Assembly: GCA_016721195.1 (NCBI GenBank)
Contig: JADKIO010000008.1
Coordinates: 366,150-430,149 of the forward strand
DNA length: 64,000 bases
Direction of reading: 5' to 3'
Origin: Candidatus Geothrix skivensis
GTDB taxonomy: Bacteria; Acidobacteriota; Holophagae; Holophagales; Holophagaceae
The position numbers and the translations under genes are program-made. The notes below the pieces were generated by a model that saw only the letters and a program-made list of their open reading frames with translations, was not told the origin of the DNA and did not search any database. Below, piece after piece: positions 8,648-16,852 of the stretch (its first letter is position 1; every line of letters starts with the position of its first letter).

Positions 8648-9496
8648 TCAGATCACATCGAGCCCCAGCATGCGCTCCACCCCTTCGATTCTCCGGGTGC
8701 GGGCGGCGCCCTGGCCTCCGATGAGCAGGCGGCAGTCGGCGGGTAGGCGCTCCTGCAGGTCCATGAGCAGCTTGCGGGTCGTTTCCCCGGAGCTCTGGAT
8801 GGAGAGGCTCACGGCCACCCGATCCACCTTCAGCGCCTTGGCAGCCTGGGCGATGCTGGCCACGGGCAGGTCCACCCCCAGCAGCTCCGTGCGCGTCCCC
8901 TGCGCCGCGTAGGCCAGGGCCGCCATGAGGAGGCCCAGCCGGTGACGCTCGCCGGGCAGGGTGCAGAGCAGCACGCACCCATGCCTGGGCTCGGTCTTGC
9001 ACTTCAGGCGCAGTTCCCGAAGCAGGTCCTCCAACACTTCCGTAAGCAGGTGCTCCTGCTGGATGGCCAGGCTACCGTCGGCCCAGGCCATGCCCACCCG
9101 GTCCAACAGCAGGGTCACCACCTGCTGGAGGAAGGGCTTGAGACCCAGCTCTTCCAGGGAGGTCCGGAAGAGGCGGCGCATGAGGTCCGTGTCCATGGCG
9201 ATCACCGCCTCGAACAAAGCCGACACCTGGGGGTAGTCCGTGGGGATGAGCAGCCGCCTCAGCATGGATTCCTCGGCCCTGGCCACCAGGGAAGGGCGAT
9301 GCCCCTGGGCCACCGCCTCGGCCATGAGCCGCAGGCGGTGCAGATCCTGCTGCTGGTAGCGCCGATGGCCCGAGGGCAGCCGCACGGGCACGGGGAACCC
9401 GTAGCGGCGCTCCCAGACGCGCACCACATCCGCCGAAAGGCCCGTTTCTGAACAGATATCTCCAATGCTCAGGAGTTCAGGCTCGACCTTCACCAT
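8648..9496 (-). CDS. MerR-type regulator with cobalamin-binding domain (CarH/LitR-like)
   Basis: Predicted B12-dependent, probably light-responsive transcription repressor of 282 residues. Residues 9-75 are a MerR winged helix (SIGDICSETGL, VRVWERRYGFPVP, SGHRRYQQQDLHRL). Residues about 85-165 match the four-helix cap of B12-binding proteins and contain the CarH signature W-x9-EH (W138, E148, H149). The cobalamin-binding motif E-x-H-x-x-G is present at 183-188 (ERHRLG), giving H185 as the lower axial ligand candidate. Spacings are close to those of Thermus CarH (W131, E141/H142, H177). An AT-rich inverted repeat upstream (9537-9556) is a candidate operator. No carotenoid or photolyase gene lies nearby, so targets other than itself are not visible. 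Confidence 0.85.
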   Translation of the reverse strand: MVKVEPELLSIGDICSETGLSADVVRVWERRYGFPVPVRLPSGHRRYQQQDLHRLRLMAEAVAQGHRPSLVARAEESMLRRLLIPTDYPQVSALFEAVIAMDTDLMRRLFRTSLEELGLKPFLQQVVTLLLDRVGMAWADGSLAIQQEHLLTEVLEDLLRELRLKCKTEPRHGCVLLCTLPGERHRLGLLMAALAYAAQGTRTELLGVDLPVASIAQAAKALKVDRVAVSLSIQSSGETTRKLLMDLQERLPADCRLLIGGQGAARTRRIEGVERMLGLDVI

Positions 9497-9536
9497 GACC
9501 CACCTCGTGGATCATGATAGGCGTTTCGACGCTAGT

Positions 9537-9556
9537 GTCTAGATAATTAATTAGAC
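9537..9556. promoter_or_regulatory. AT-rich inverted repeat upstream of the CarH-like gene
   Basis: GTCTA and TAGAC are separated by ten AT-rich bases (GATAATTAAT) in an otherwise GC-rich region. It sits 41 bases upstream of the regulator start and 51 bases after the end of no plus-strand gene, so it fits an autoregulatory operator or promoter. Inference only. Confidence 0.4.
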
Positions 9557-9607
9557 TAAAGCATCAGGCCGGCTGTGCCGGGATGATGCGCGGGGGCCGG
9601 GAAAACC

Positions 9608-10252
9608 TCAAACAGCCACCACCGTGGCCTTGAGCTCATCGAAACCCTGGTCGCTGGTGCAGGACACCACCACGGCGCACTGGCCCGGCTGGCTGGGGGG
9701 CAGCTGGACCTCGCCCGTGAAGAGACCATCGGGGTCCGTGCGGCCAGACAGCAGGCCCGTGGCCTTCTTGAGGCTGGAGACCAGCTTCACGGAGACTTCA
9801 GCGTCCGCCACGGGGCTCTGGCTTTGGCACAACCGCGCCCGGACCTGCACCCGGAACAGGCCGCCGAAGGTGGGCTTCATGGGCTGGTCCAGCACCAGTT
9901 CCAGGGTCTCCACGTCCCCCTCCAGCTGGAGGAACTCCAGGATCGCCTGATCCAGCGGGCGGTCATTGAAGGCCTGGTGCTCCAGGACGTCCGGTGGGGT
10001 GAGATCGTACTTGCCGTTCTTGATGTCGCGGATGATGGCCCGGTGCTGCTCGTCCATGCGGCCCTGGATGGTGGTCTCGGAAAGGGGGGAACTGGACAGC
10101 AGGTCCTCGTAGGAGGAGCGGTAGCTGTCCAGGATCTCCCCGCCCACGTAAATGAGCGTTTCAATCCTGGGATTGGATACACCCTTGTCTTCCGTCTGGA
10201 CGTGGAAGACCCGGTTCCCGTGCCGCACATCGGTGTTGTAGCCGGTGATCAT
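9608..10252 (-). CDS. Conserved hypothetical protein (opens MITGYNTDVRHGNRVFHVQT)
   Basis: A 214-residue soluble protein without signal peptide or membrane segment; I do not recognise a named domain. The N-terminal third is rich in aromatic and acidic residues (VFHVQTEDKG, ETLIYVGGEILDSYRSSY). The C-terminal half looks like an Ig-like or transthyretin-like beta-sandwich (FRVQVRARLCQ, ADAEVSVKLVSS, GRTDPDGLFTGEVQLP, CAVVVSCTS). It lies 42 bases downstream of the response-regulator gene 10295-11686 on the same strand, so the two are probably cotranscribed. Function unknown. Confidence 0.7.
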   Translation of the reverse strand: MITGYNTDVRHGNRVFHVQTEDKGVSNPRIETLIYVGGEILDSYRSSYEDLLSSSPLSETTIQGRMDEQHRAIIRDIKNGKYDLTPPDVLEHQAFNDRPLDQAILEFLQLEGDVETLELVLDQPMKPTFGGLFRVQVRARLCQSQSPVADAEVSVKLVSSLKKATGLLSGRTDPDGLFTGEVQLPPSQPGQCAVVVSCTSDQGFDELKATVVAV

Positions 10253-10294
10253 GAGGGGAACCTGGTGGGCGAGGGGGCTGGACGCTGCATGCGC

Positions 10295-11686
10295 CTACCG
10301 TTGCAATCTTCCCGCCAGATCCGGCATGACTTCCCAGGCGATCTCGCGCAGCACCTGGTCGCCCATGCGGGCCACCACGGCCTTGACCAGAGCATCCACC
10401 AGCACCGGATCCGCCAGGATGGCCTGGACCACGGCCCGGGCCTGCTCGGCGCTCACGGGAGCAGGCTCCCCTGGAGCCGGGACGGGTGGACCGGGGACGG
10501 CAGGCACCTGACCACCTGCGGCAGGGGGCCAAACCTCCGGGGCGACTTCGGCCTTGGGCTCCTCGGGAGCCGGCGCTGGCTGCTGGGCTTCCCCAACGAC
10601 CTCCTGAAGGGACTCATGGGAGGTACCATGGAGGGCCAGGCCCGCCGCGGCGGCCGTTCCGGCGAGCCCCAGCAGGGTGGCCGCAGCGGGCAGGTGGGCG
10701 AAGGAATCCTCAGGCTCAGCCACGGCCTGCGCTGCCGGCTCGGGGACCAGCGGTTCCGCCGCCGGGGGACTGGGGGGCAGGAAATCGAAATCCGCGGGCA
10801 GGGCTTCCAGTTCCTCCAACCCGGCGAAGGTGGCCAGGGGATCCTCCTCGGCGGGAATCGGCGGGGGGACCGTCTCCACCACGAGCACCGGCACCGGCGC
10901 TGGCATGGGCTCGGGTTCCGGCATGGGCTCGGGTTCCGGCTGGGACTCGGCCATGGGCGGCGCTTCCGGCTCGGGCTCCCCAGTCAGGTCCTGCAGGCTA
11001 TCCAGATCCAGCTCTTCCAGCTCCAGATGGACTTCCGGCAGCGCGGGTACGGAAGGCAGGGTGTGGACCGGCTCCTCGGGCCAGAGATCCTCCGCAGTCA
11101 GCAGGAGGAGGTCCTCCTCATGCGTGGGAAGGTCATGGGTGGGCAGGTCCAGGACCAGATCCGCAAGGTCGTCGGACTCGTCCACCGGGGGGGCCTGCAT
11201 CACTGGTGGGACCACCGGCTCGGAGCGGAATTCCGGCAGGGCCGTTTCGGCGCGCTTGATGAGGTCCTGGGCGGGCGTGGCGGGAACCGTGCTGAAGGGC
11301 GAGGGGGCCACGGGTACCGGCGTGGCCAGCAGGGCCTTCACGCGATCGCCCAGCTCGCGCAGCTCGATGGGCTTCTTGAGGAAGCCCTGGATGGGGGCCT
11401 TGGCCAGCTTGGCGGGGTCCACGGGATCGAGCACGCCGGCCATGAGGGCGATGGGCATGCGGGCCGTCTCTTCCATGGCCCGGAGCCGGGTGAGCAGGGT
11501 CCAGCCATCCATGCCCGGCATGGCCGTATCCACCAGAGCCACATCGAAGCGCTCCCCCCTCGCGATGCGATCCAGGGCTTCCGCAGCGGAGTCCACACAG
11601 ACCAGTTCCACATCCGTGGGCGCAAGGAGTGACTCGGCAATCCTGTGAATGCTCGGATTGTCGTCCACGAGGAGGAGACGGGACAT
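10295..11686 (-). CDS. Response regulator with long acidic/proline-rich linker
   Basis: A 463-residue protein. Residues 1-120 are a receiver domain: acidic pair D8/D9 (LLLVDDNPSIHRI), phospho-acceptor D53 in ALVDTAMPGMDGW and the conserved lysine in GFLKKPIEL (K104/K105). The usual Thr/Ser after beta-4 is not evident (ALMAG). Residues about 125-400 are low-complexity, Glu/Pro/Ala-rich, with repeated EPEPMPEPEPMP. The C-terminal 55 residues form a predicted amphipathic region (VVQAILADPVLVDALVKAVV, then LREIAWEVMPDLA). This resembles tails of Myxococcota and Acidobacteriota receiver proteins without a DNA-binding output. Probably a protein-interaction or localisation regulator, cotranscribed with 9608-10252; partner kinase not in the window. 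Confidence 0.75.
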   Translation of the reverse strand: MSRLLLVDDNPSIHRIAESLLAPTDVELVCVDSAAEALDRIARGERFDVALVDTAMPGMDGWTLLTRLRAMEETARMPIALMAGVLDPVDPAKLAKAPIQGFLKKPIELRELGDRVKALLATPVPVAPSPFSTVPATPAQDLIKRAETALPEFRSEPVVPPVMQAPPVDESDDLADLVLDLPTHDLPTHEEDLLLLTAEDLWPEEPVHTLPSVPALPEVHLELEELDLDSLQDLTGEPEPEAPPMAESQPEPEPMPEPEPMPAPVPVLVVETVPPPIPAEEDPLATFAGLEELEALPADFDFLPPSPPAAEPLVPEPAAQAVAEPEDSFAHLPAAATLLGLAGTAAAAGLALHGTSHESLQEVVGEAQQPAPAPEEPKAEVAPEVWPPAAGGQVPAVPGPPVPAPGEPAPVSAEQARAVVQAILADPVLVDALVKAVVARMGDQVLREIAWEVMPDLAGRLQR

Positions 11687-11772
11687 CGGAAACCTCGGGA
11701 AGCCGGAAGGAAGTACGAGTGGCTGGGCACAACGCTACCAGAAATGTGCTCTGCAGATAGCATGGGATCGGA

Positions 11773-13077
11773 TCAGCGCAACAGCTTCCTGATTAACCGC
11801 ACGCGTTCGACCTCCGCGAGCCGCACCAGGAGCACCCGGTCCCCCACCCAGATCCACGCCGTGCCCAGCGGCTCCCGGAGCGCCACCTCGGGCCCCCGGG
11901 GCAGCCACCCCTTGACTGAGGCACGCAGGCCCAGGGCGGCCCGCCACTCCGACCGGAAGGACTCGAAGAGGGCCTGCCGCTGACGCTCCGGCGGCAGGGC
12001 GCTCTCGTTCCACCGCTGATCCCACGCATCGAAGGCGCCCTGCTCCCGCCAGGCCCAGGCGGCATCTCCAGCGGGCCAGGGCAAGGCCTCCGCAGGCACT
12101 TCCGTCCACTCGGCCTTCGCCAGGGGACTGGTCCAACGGAGCATGCCCTCCTGGGGCGCGGGGGCCACCAGGCTCATGCGCCTGGGGGGATGCGCATTCA
12201 GCAGGCCGGCCCCGGTGGCCTGCCGGCGCCAGCGCCCACCCTCCAGGACCCAGGCCGACCAGCCCTGGAGGCCACCGTGCCACAGGCGATCACCCAGGGG
12301 CACCCAGAGGCGGTCACCGGGGCGCCAGGGAAGCTCGAGGCGCGCGCCCGGAAGGTCCTGGCCATCCTCGGACAGGGCCTCGGGCCGGGTGGCGAGGCCC
12401 TTGGGAGGCGCGGGCAGTCCCGGCTCATCCCAGGCCGCGAGGGTGGCTTCGCCGGGCTCCGCCTCGCAGGGCAGGGCACTCAGCAGCAGCCTCGCCTCGC
12501 CCCGGGCGGAGCTGGGCTCGAAGAACCCGATGAGGGCGCTGCGGCCGTCCCAGCTGAAGCGGCTCCAGGGGCCCGACTGCGCCGACCACAGGACGCGGCC
12601 CTCGGGCACCTCCAGCAGCCGGGTCTCGAAGCGGGCGGCCCCCATCTGCAGGGTCACCAACAGCCGGTGGCCCTTGAGGGGGTCCAGGCGCGCCGAGCAG
12701 AGGGGCGCGTCGAAGCGGTAGTGCCGCCACTCGAGTCCGCGCCACAGCACCACTTCGCTGCGGCCCCCGGGGCCGTTCAAGGCCAGGCCCAGATCCCCCA
12801 GGTAGGGCGAGGCTGGCTCCCAGGGCGTACCGAAGCCCCCCTCGTACGGCCAGGCCTCGGACTGGTCCGGGTCCTGGGTGCCCTGGAAGCGCGGCGCCCA
12901 GCCGTCGATGAGCCGGAACTCCGCCAGGGATTCGTAGCCCCCCAGGCTCATGATCACCGGCGAGTCCCCGGCACTGACCCCGCCTGCGCTGACGGGGCGC
13001 GGCGCCTGTACCACCGCAAAGAGCAGCAGCATGGCGGCGATGAAGAGGCTGGCGATGATGTACCGTTGAGGGATCAC
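11773..13077 (-). CDS. Hypothetical secreted or membrane-anchored protein
   Basis: A 434-residue product starting at GTG 13077. One N-terminal hydrophobic helix (IIASLFIAAMLLLFAVVQA) is a signal anchor or signal peptide. The remainder is Trp- and Arg-rich, with repeated beta-rich stretches such as GGRSEVVLWRGLEWRHYRF and PWRPGDRLWVPLGDRLWHGG; no recognised motif. The C-terminal part (EQGAFDAWDQRWNESALPPE, then QALFESFRSEWRAALG) is helical. It is divergent from the CYTH gene (23 bases between starts). Function unknown. Confidence 0.65.
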   Translation of the reverse strand: MIPQRYIIASLFIAAMLLLFAVVQAPRPVSAGGVSAGDSPVIMSLGGYESLAEFRLIDGWAPRFQGTQDPDQSEAWPYEGGFGTPWEPASPYLGDLGLALNGPGGRSEVVLWRGLEWRHYRFDAPLCSARLDPLKGHRLLVTLQMGAARFETRLLEVPEGRVLWSAQSGPWSRFSWDGRSALIGFFEPSSARGEARLLLSALPCEAEPGEATLAAWDEPGLPAPPKGLATRPEALSEDGQDLPGARLELPWRPGDRLWVPLGDRLWHGGLQGWSAWVLEGGRWRRQATGAGLLNAHPPRRMSLVAPAPQEGMLRWTSPLAKAEWTEVPAEALPWPAGDAAWAWREQGAFDAWDQRWNESALPPERQRQALFESFRSEWRAALGLRASVKGWLPRGPEVALREPLGTAWIWVGDRVLLVRLAEVERVRLIRKLLR

Positions 13078-13099
13078 GGGTTTCCCGGGAGGCTAGATC

Positions 13100-13675
13100 A
13101 TGATGCCCCATACCCGCGGTGGAGGCTGGTCCGAGATGCACAGGAAACCCGCCCTGGAAACCGAGCTGAAGCTGCGCATCCCCGCCACGGGGCCCCTGCG
13201 CCCCCTGCTGGAAGCCCTGGGTTTTCGCGAGACCATCCCCGCCCAGTCCGAGGTCAGCGTGCTCTGGGACCGGGGCGGCGAGCTCCGAACCGCGGGCTCG
13301 GCCCTCCGCACCCGCGCCTACGCGGGGCAGGCCCGCCTCACCTGGAAGGGGCCCAAGGTGCCGGACCCCATGCTGAAGATCCGTCCAGAGCTCGAAACCG
13401 GCGTGACGGACCTCGATGCGCTGGAGGCTCTCCTGCGGGCCCTCGGCTACGCACCGATCCTGCGCATGGAGAAGGTGCGGGCCGTGTGGCGGCGGGAGGA
13501 GCTCGAAGCCTGCCTCGACGAAACGCCCTTCGGCTGCTACCTGGAGCTGGAAGGAGATCCCCAGGCCATCCGGGTGGCCATGGAGGGCCTGGGCCTCGCC
13601 CCCGACCACGCCGAGCCCCGCAGCTATCCGGAGCTCTACCTGGCCCATGGGCTGGGCGCCCTTCCGCCTTCCTAG
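13100..13675 (+). CDS. CYTH domain protein (class IV adenylate cyclase / triphosphate-binding family)
   Basis: CYTH-fold enzymes bind triphosphate groups (adenylate cyclase CyaB, thiamine triphosphatase, tripolyphosphatase). The signature ExExK is present as ETELKLRI, followed by the Arg/Lys/Glu strands expected of the tunnel: LRTRAYAGQARLTWKGPK, KIRPELETGV, RMEKVRAVWRRE and GCYLELEGD. Length (191 residues, or 179 from the ATG at 13136) fits the family. Both ATGs have a GGAGG upstream (13088 and 13121); the domain begins only at residue about 18, so the shorter start is equally possible. Which triphosphate it uses cannot be read. Confidence 0.8.
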   Translation: MMPHTRGGGWSEMHRKPALETELKLRIPATGPLRPLLEALGFRETIPAQSEVSVLWDRGGELRTAGSALRTRAYAGQARLTWKGPKVPDPMLKIRPELETGVTDLDALEALLRALGYAPILRMEKVRAVWRREELEACLDETPFGCYLELEGDPQAIRVAMEGLGLAPDHAEPRSYPELYLAHGLGALPPS

Positions 13676-13679
13676 ACGC

Positions 13680-14972
13680 CTAGGCCCGGTGGACCACATC
13701 CTTCCGGGCCAGCAGGTGCTCCAGGTAGCGGGACCTCAGCTGTCGGCTGGCGAGGGCCTGCTTCAATGGCGGCAGCCGGAGCACCACGCCTAGGATGGCC
13801 GCCATGGCCTTGTGGTGGAGGTGGGCCTGCTGATCGAAGACCAGGTCCTGGAGCTTGCCCCGCTCGATGGCCATGAGCACCACCCGGTGGGCCGTGTTGA
13901 GTGGCGTGATGACGCGCCGGGCCCGGGGGCGCAGCCGGAGGGCCTGGTTCGGGCAGACCCGCACGCAGACCCCGCAGCCCAGGCAGAGGGGTTCCTCCAG
14001 GTGCGCCTTCTTTCGCTTCGGTTTCTGGGGATCGCCCAAGGACACCAGCCCCATGGCTTCCACCGGGCAGGCTTCCACGCACTTCCCGCAGCCGTTGCAG
14101 CCTTGGGCCTCGACTTCCGGCAGGAAGTTCGTGGTGGCGATGGGATTCAGCACCGCGAAGCGCTTCGCCGCCAGCATGGCTTCGCAGCAGCAGCCGCAGC
14201 AGTTGCAGATGAAGGCGACCCGGTCACGGACGTTCTCGCCGAACTGCACCAGGTGGCCCTCCCGGGCCTGGGCCAGCAGGTCCAGGCCTTCGGTGGCGTC
14301 CACCCGGCGGGCCACGCCATGCCGGATGAGAGAGCCCGCCGTGCCGTTGAAGGTCATGCAGATGTCCAGGGGCGCCTGGCAGGCCTTCCCCAGGTGCTCC
14401 ATCTTGTGGCGGCAGTAGCAGGTCCCGATGCCGATGTGGGAGGCCGTGCGGACCACCTCCGAAGCCCGCTCAAAGTCCAGCACCTGGAGGGCGTCCCCGG
14501 GCAGGGCCCCCTCGTGCACGAAGACGCGACCCAGCTGGGTCTCCCCACCGGCGAAGAGCTCCCGGACGAAGTCCTCCTCCACGTTCAGGTACTGATGGAA
14601 CAGCTCCGCCAGCAGCTTCTGGTCGTAGCCGTTGCCCACCCGCATCATGGAGAACTCGAAGAAACCCGCCATGGGGGGCGGCAGCACGAAGGTCCGGGTG
14701 CCGTCGGGCTGCTCCAGGTCCAGCAGCATGCCCCGGTCCGCCAGGCGATCCAGAATGGCCAGGCAGGCGACCTCGGACTTCTGCCAGACCTTGGCCGCAT
14801 GGGCGGCCGTGAAGGGGCGGACGGGCAGCAGGGCGACCAGGCCCGCCTCCTCCTCGGTGAAGAGCACCTTCAGGATCTGGAACAGCAGCTCCGAAGGAGG
14901 CGCCCCCTGCGGAAAGCGGTTCAGGCGCTCCACGAGCAGCTGGTGGCTGGCCTTGAGGGTGCGGTGGGCCAT
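13680..14972 (-). CDS. 4Fe-4S ferredoxin-type protein with extra cysteine motifs
   Basis: A 430-residue soluble iron-sulfur protein of unknown reaction. The N-terminal about 100 residues are helical (SELLFQILKVLFTEEEAGL, winged-helix-like). At about residue 183 a Cys cluster GTCYCRHKMEHLGKAC appears, and at about 255 an unusual Cys-dense CNCCGCCCEAM. Two classic ferredoxin motifs CxxCxxCxxxCP follow: CNGCGKCVEACPVEA (about 291) and CLGCGVCVRVCPNQA (about 329), enough for two [4Fe-4S] clusters. The tail is basic and helical. This layout matches a family annotated only as 4Fe-4S binding protein in anaerobes. It suggests electron transfer or corrinoid/metal chemistry, which is inference. Confidence 0.8.
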   Translation of the reverse strand: MAHRTLKASHQLLVERLNRFPQGAPPSELLFQILKVLFTEEEAGLVALLPVRPFTAAHAAKVWQKSEVACLAILDRLADRGMLLDLEQPDGTRTFVLPPPMAGFFEFSMMRVGNGYDQKLLAELFHQYLNVEEDFVRELFAGGETQLGRVFVHEGALPGDALQVLDFERASEVVRTASHIGIGTCYCRHKMEHLGKACQAPLDICMTFNGTAGSLIRHGVARRVDATEGLDLLAQAREGHLVQFGENVRDRVAFICNCCGCCCEAMLAAKRFAVLNPIATTNFLPEVEAQGCNGCGKCVEACPVEAMGLVSLGDPQKPKRKKAHLEEPLCLGCGVCVRVCPNQALRLRPRARRVITPLNTAHRVVLMAIERGKLQDLVFDQQAHLHHKAMAAILGVVLRLPPLKQALASRQLRSRYLEHLLARKDVVHRA

Positions 14973-15016
14973 GATGGGCCTCGGGCGGGACCGTGTTCAG
15001 CCGTCCCCTGCGCCCA

Positions 15017-15130
15017 TTCTAGTGTGCTGGCCCTGGACCGGGGGGGCTGGCGGGCGGGCCGCCGTGCCCCGCCAAGTGTGGTGCCCACCATTTCAGATGA
15101 TCCAGGTTCTCGCGGGACACCACACTAGAA
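15017..15130. repeat. 114-bp stretch bounded by a 17-bp inverted repeat
   Basis: TTCTAGTGTGCTGGCCC (15017-15033) pairs with the reverse complement of 15114-15130 at 15 of 17 positions; the outer 10 bases are perfect (TTCTAGTGTG/CACACTAGAA). It fills most of the gap between the ferredoxin-type gene start and the transsulfuration gene stop. No target-site duplication is evident. Could be a small MITE-like element or a structured spacer. Confidence 0.4.
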
Positions 15131-15159
15131 GTGGTGGGAGCGTCTGCCATGGACGCAGG

Positions 15160-16314
15160 TCACACCTTGAGGACGCGCTCCAGATCCTCGATCAGATCCT
15201 GCACATCCTCCACGCCCACGCTCAGGCGCAGCAGGTTGTCATTGATCCCCAGGCGCTGGCGGTCGGCTTCGGGGACGCTGCCGTGGGTCATGCTGGCGGG
15301 GTGGCAGACCAGGCTTTCCACCCCGCCCAGGCTTTCGGCCAGGGCGAAGACCTTGAACGAGGACGCCATGCGCCGGGTGCGCTCCGCATCGCCCGTGTCG
15401 AAGCTCACGATGCCCGAGAAGCCCTTCATCTGCTGCTTGGCCAGGGCGTGCTGGGGGTGGGACTCCAGGCCAGGGTAGTAGACGGCCCTCAGGTCGGTGC
15501 GCGCCTCCAGCCACCGGGCGATTCTCAGGGCGCTGGCGTTGTGGCGCTCCATGCGCAGGTGCAGGGTCTTGGCGCCCCGCAGGATGAGCCACGACTCCAT
15601 GGGCGACAGGATGCCGCCGGCGGCCTTCTGGTGGAAGCGCAGGCCCTCGGCCAGGTCCTCGCGGTTGGTGATGGCGATGCCGCCGATGGAGTCGCTGTGG
15701 CCGTTCAGGTACTTGGTGGTGGAGTGGAAGACCAGGTCCGCGCCCAGCTCCAGGGGCCGCTGGTTGTAGGGGGTGGCGAAGGTGTTGTCCACCGCCAGCA
15801 CCGCCTGGGATCCCATCAGGGTCATCACCTGGCGCACGCCGGGAATGTCCGTGAGGCCCAGCATGGGGTTGGTGGGGGTCTCCAGCATCACCAGCCTGGT
15901 GTTGGGCCGCAGGGAGCCCTTGAAGGCCGCCAGATCGCCGGTGTCCACCTGGGTGTAGGTGAGGCCGAAGCGGGTCATCACCTTGTCCAGCAGGCGGAAG
16001 GTGCCGCCATAGACGTTGTCGCCCAGCACCACGTGGTCGCCGCTGGAGAGCTGCTCGAAGATGGCCTGCACGGCCGCCATGCCGGAGGCGAAGGCCATGC
16101 CGTGGGCGCCCCCCTCCAGGGCCGCCAGGTTGGCCTCCACCGCGTCCCGGGTGGGGTTGCGCACCCGGGCGTAGTCGAAGCCCTTGTTCTGGCCCAGCCC
16201 TTCCTGCACGTAGGTGCTGGTGAAGAAGACCGGCGTCATGATGGCGCCGCTGATGGGCTCCGGCGACTGGCCGGCGTGGATGCAGAGGGTGTCGAAACGG
16301 CCTTCGGGAATCAT
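15160..16314 (-). CDS. Cystathionine gamma-synthase/gamma-lyase family PLP enzyme
   Basis: PLP-dependent transsulfuration enzyme linking cysteine and homocysteine/methionine metabolism. The 384-residue product has the family blocks in order: CIHAGQSPEP, ARVRNPTRDAVEANLAALEG, AFASGMAAVQAI, DNVYGGTFRLL, ETPTNPMLGLTDI, VDNTFATPYNQRPLELGAD and HSTTKYLNGHSD. That last block carries the Schiff-base lysine. YYPGLESHPQHALAKQQM, LAESLGGVESLVCHPASMTH and RLSVGVEDVQDLIEDL follow. I use the ATG at 16314 (GAAGGATAACGCC upstream); longer in-frame starts add a non-homologous leader. Synthase and lyase cannot be separated by eye. Confidence 0.9.
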   Translation of the reverse strand: MIPEGRFDTLCIHAGQSPEPISGAIMTPVFFTSTYVQEGLGQNKGFDYARVRNPTRDAVEANLAALEGGAHGMAFASGMAAVQAIFEQLSSGDHVVLGDNVYGGTFRLLDKVMTRFGLTYTQVDTGDLAAFKGSLRPNTRLVMLETPTNPMLGLTDIPGVRQVMTLMGSQAVLAVDNTFATPYNQRPLELGADLVFHSTTKYLNGHSDSIGGIAITNREDLAEGLRFHQKAAGGILSPMESWLILRGAKTLHLRMERHNASALRIARWLEARTDLRAVYYPGLESHPQHALAKQQMKGFSGIVSFDTGDAERTRRMASSFKVFALAESLGGVESLVCHPASMTHGSVPEADRQRLGINDNLLRLSVGVEDVQDLIEDLERVLKV

Positions 16315-16357
16315 GGCGTTATCCTTCGGTGAGTCCACAGTGTGAGGGGGAGGTGCC

Positions 16358-16780
16358 ATGGGGAAAAGCATTGCCTCTTTATGCGCGGTCTTCGCCCTCC
16401 TGGCTTGCCAGTCCGACAAGCCCGAGGAGCAGGTGCGGAAGGCCTTCGAGACCTGCCGCAGGGGTGTGGAGGCCGGAGATGCCGCTGCCGCTGCCGCCCC
16501 ACTGGATCCTGCCTTCCTGGGCCCGGACGGCATGGACCGGGCCAGCGCGAGGCTTTTCCTCATGGGCACTTTGAAGCGAGAGAAGATCGGAGTCACTGTC
16601 CTGCGCAACGAGGTGGCCGTGCGGGGGAACGAGGCCCTGCAAGAGGTGGACCTGCTCCTCACCGGGCGGAGCGGCGGGCTGCTCCCCCAGGAGGCTTCCA
16701 ACCGCAGCTTCCGCCTGCGCTGGCGCAAGGCCGGAAGCGACTGGAGGCTCGCGGAGCTTCAGTCCCTCGACGGTCGCTGA
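16358..16780 (+). CDS. Small putative lipoprotein
   Basis: A 140-residue product preceded by GGGGGAGGTGCC. The N-terminus MGKSIASLCAVFALLACQSD is a lipoprotein signal with lipobox LLAC, lipid-attachment Cys at 17 and then a charged linker. The mature domain (VRKAFETCRRGVEAGDAAAA, LQEVDLLLTGRSGGLLP, SFRLRWRKAGSDWRLAELQS) has the alpha-beta pattern of small NTF2/SnoaL-like or DUF4878-like lipoproteins, but I do not assign a family. Divergently transcribed from the transsulfuration gene. Function unknown. Confidence 0.7.
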   Translation: MGKSIASLCAVFALLACQSDKPEEQVRKAFETCRRGVEAGDAAAAAAPLDPAFLGPDGMDRASARLFLMGTLKREKIGVTVLRNEVAVRGNEALQEVDLLLTGRSGGLLPQEASNRSFRLRWRKAGSDWRLAELQSLDGR

Positions 16781-16852
16781 AAGCGCTGCTGGAGCAGGCC
16801 AAGGCTCATCGCATCCGGCAGGGTGCGGCACCTTCCCGATCGGCCCAGGGGC

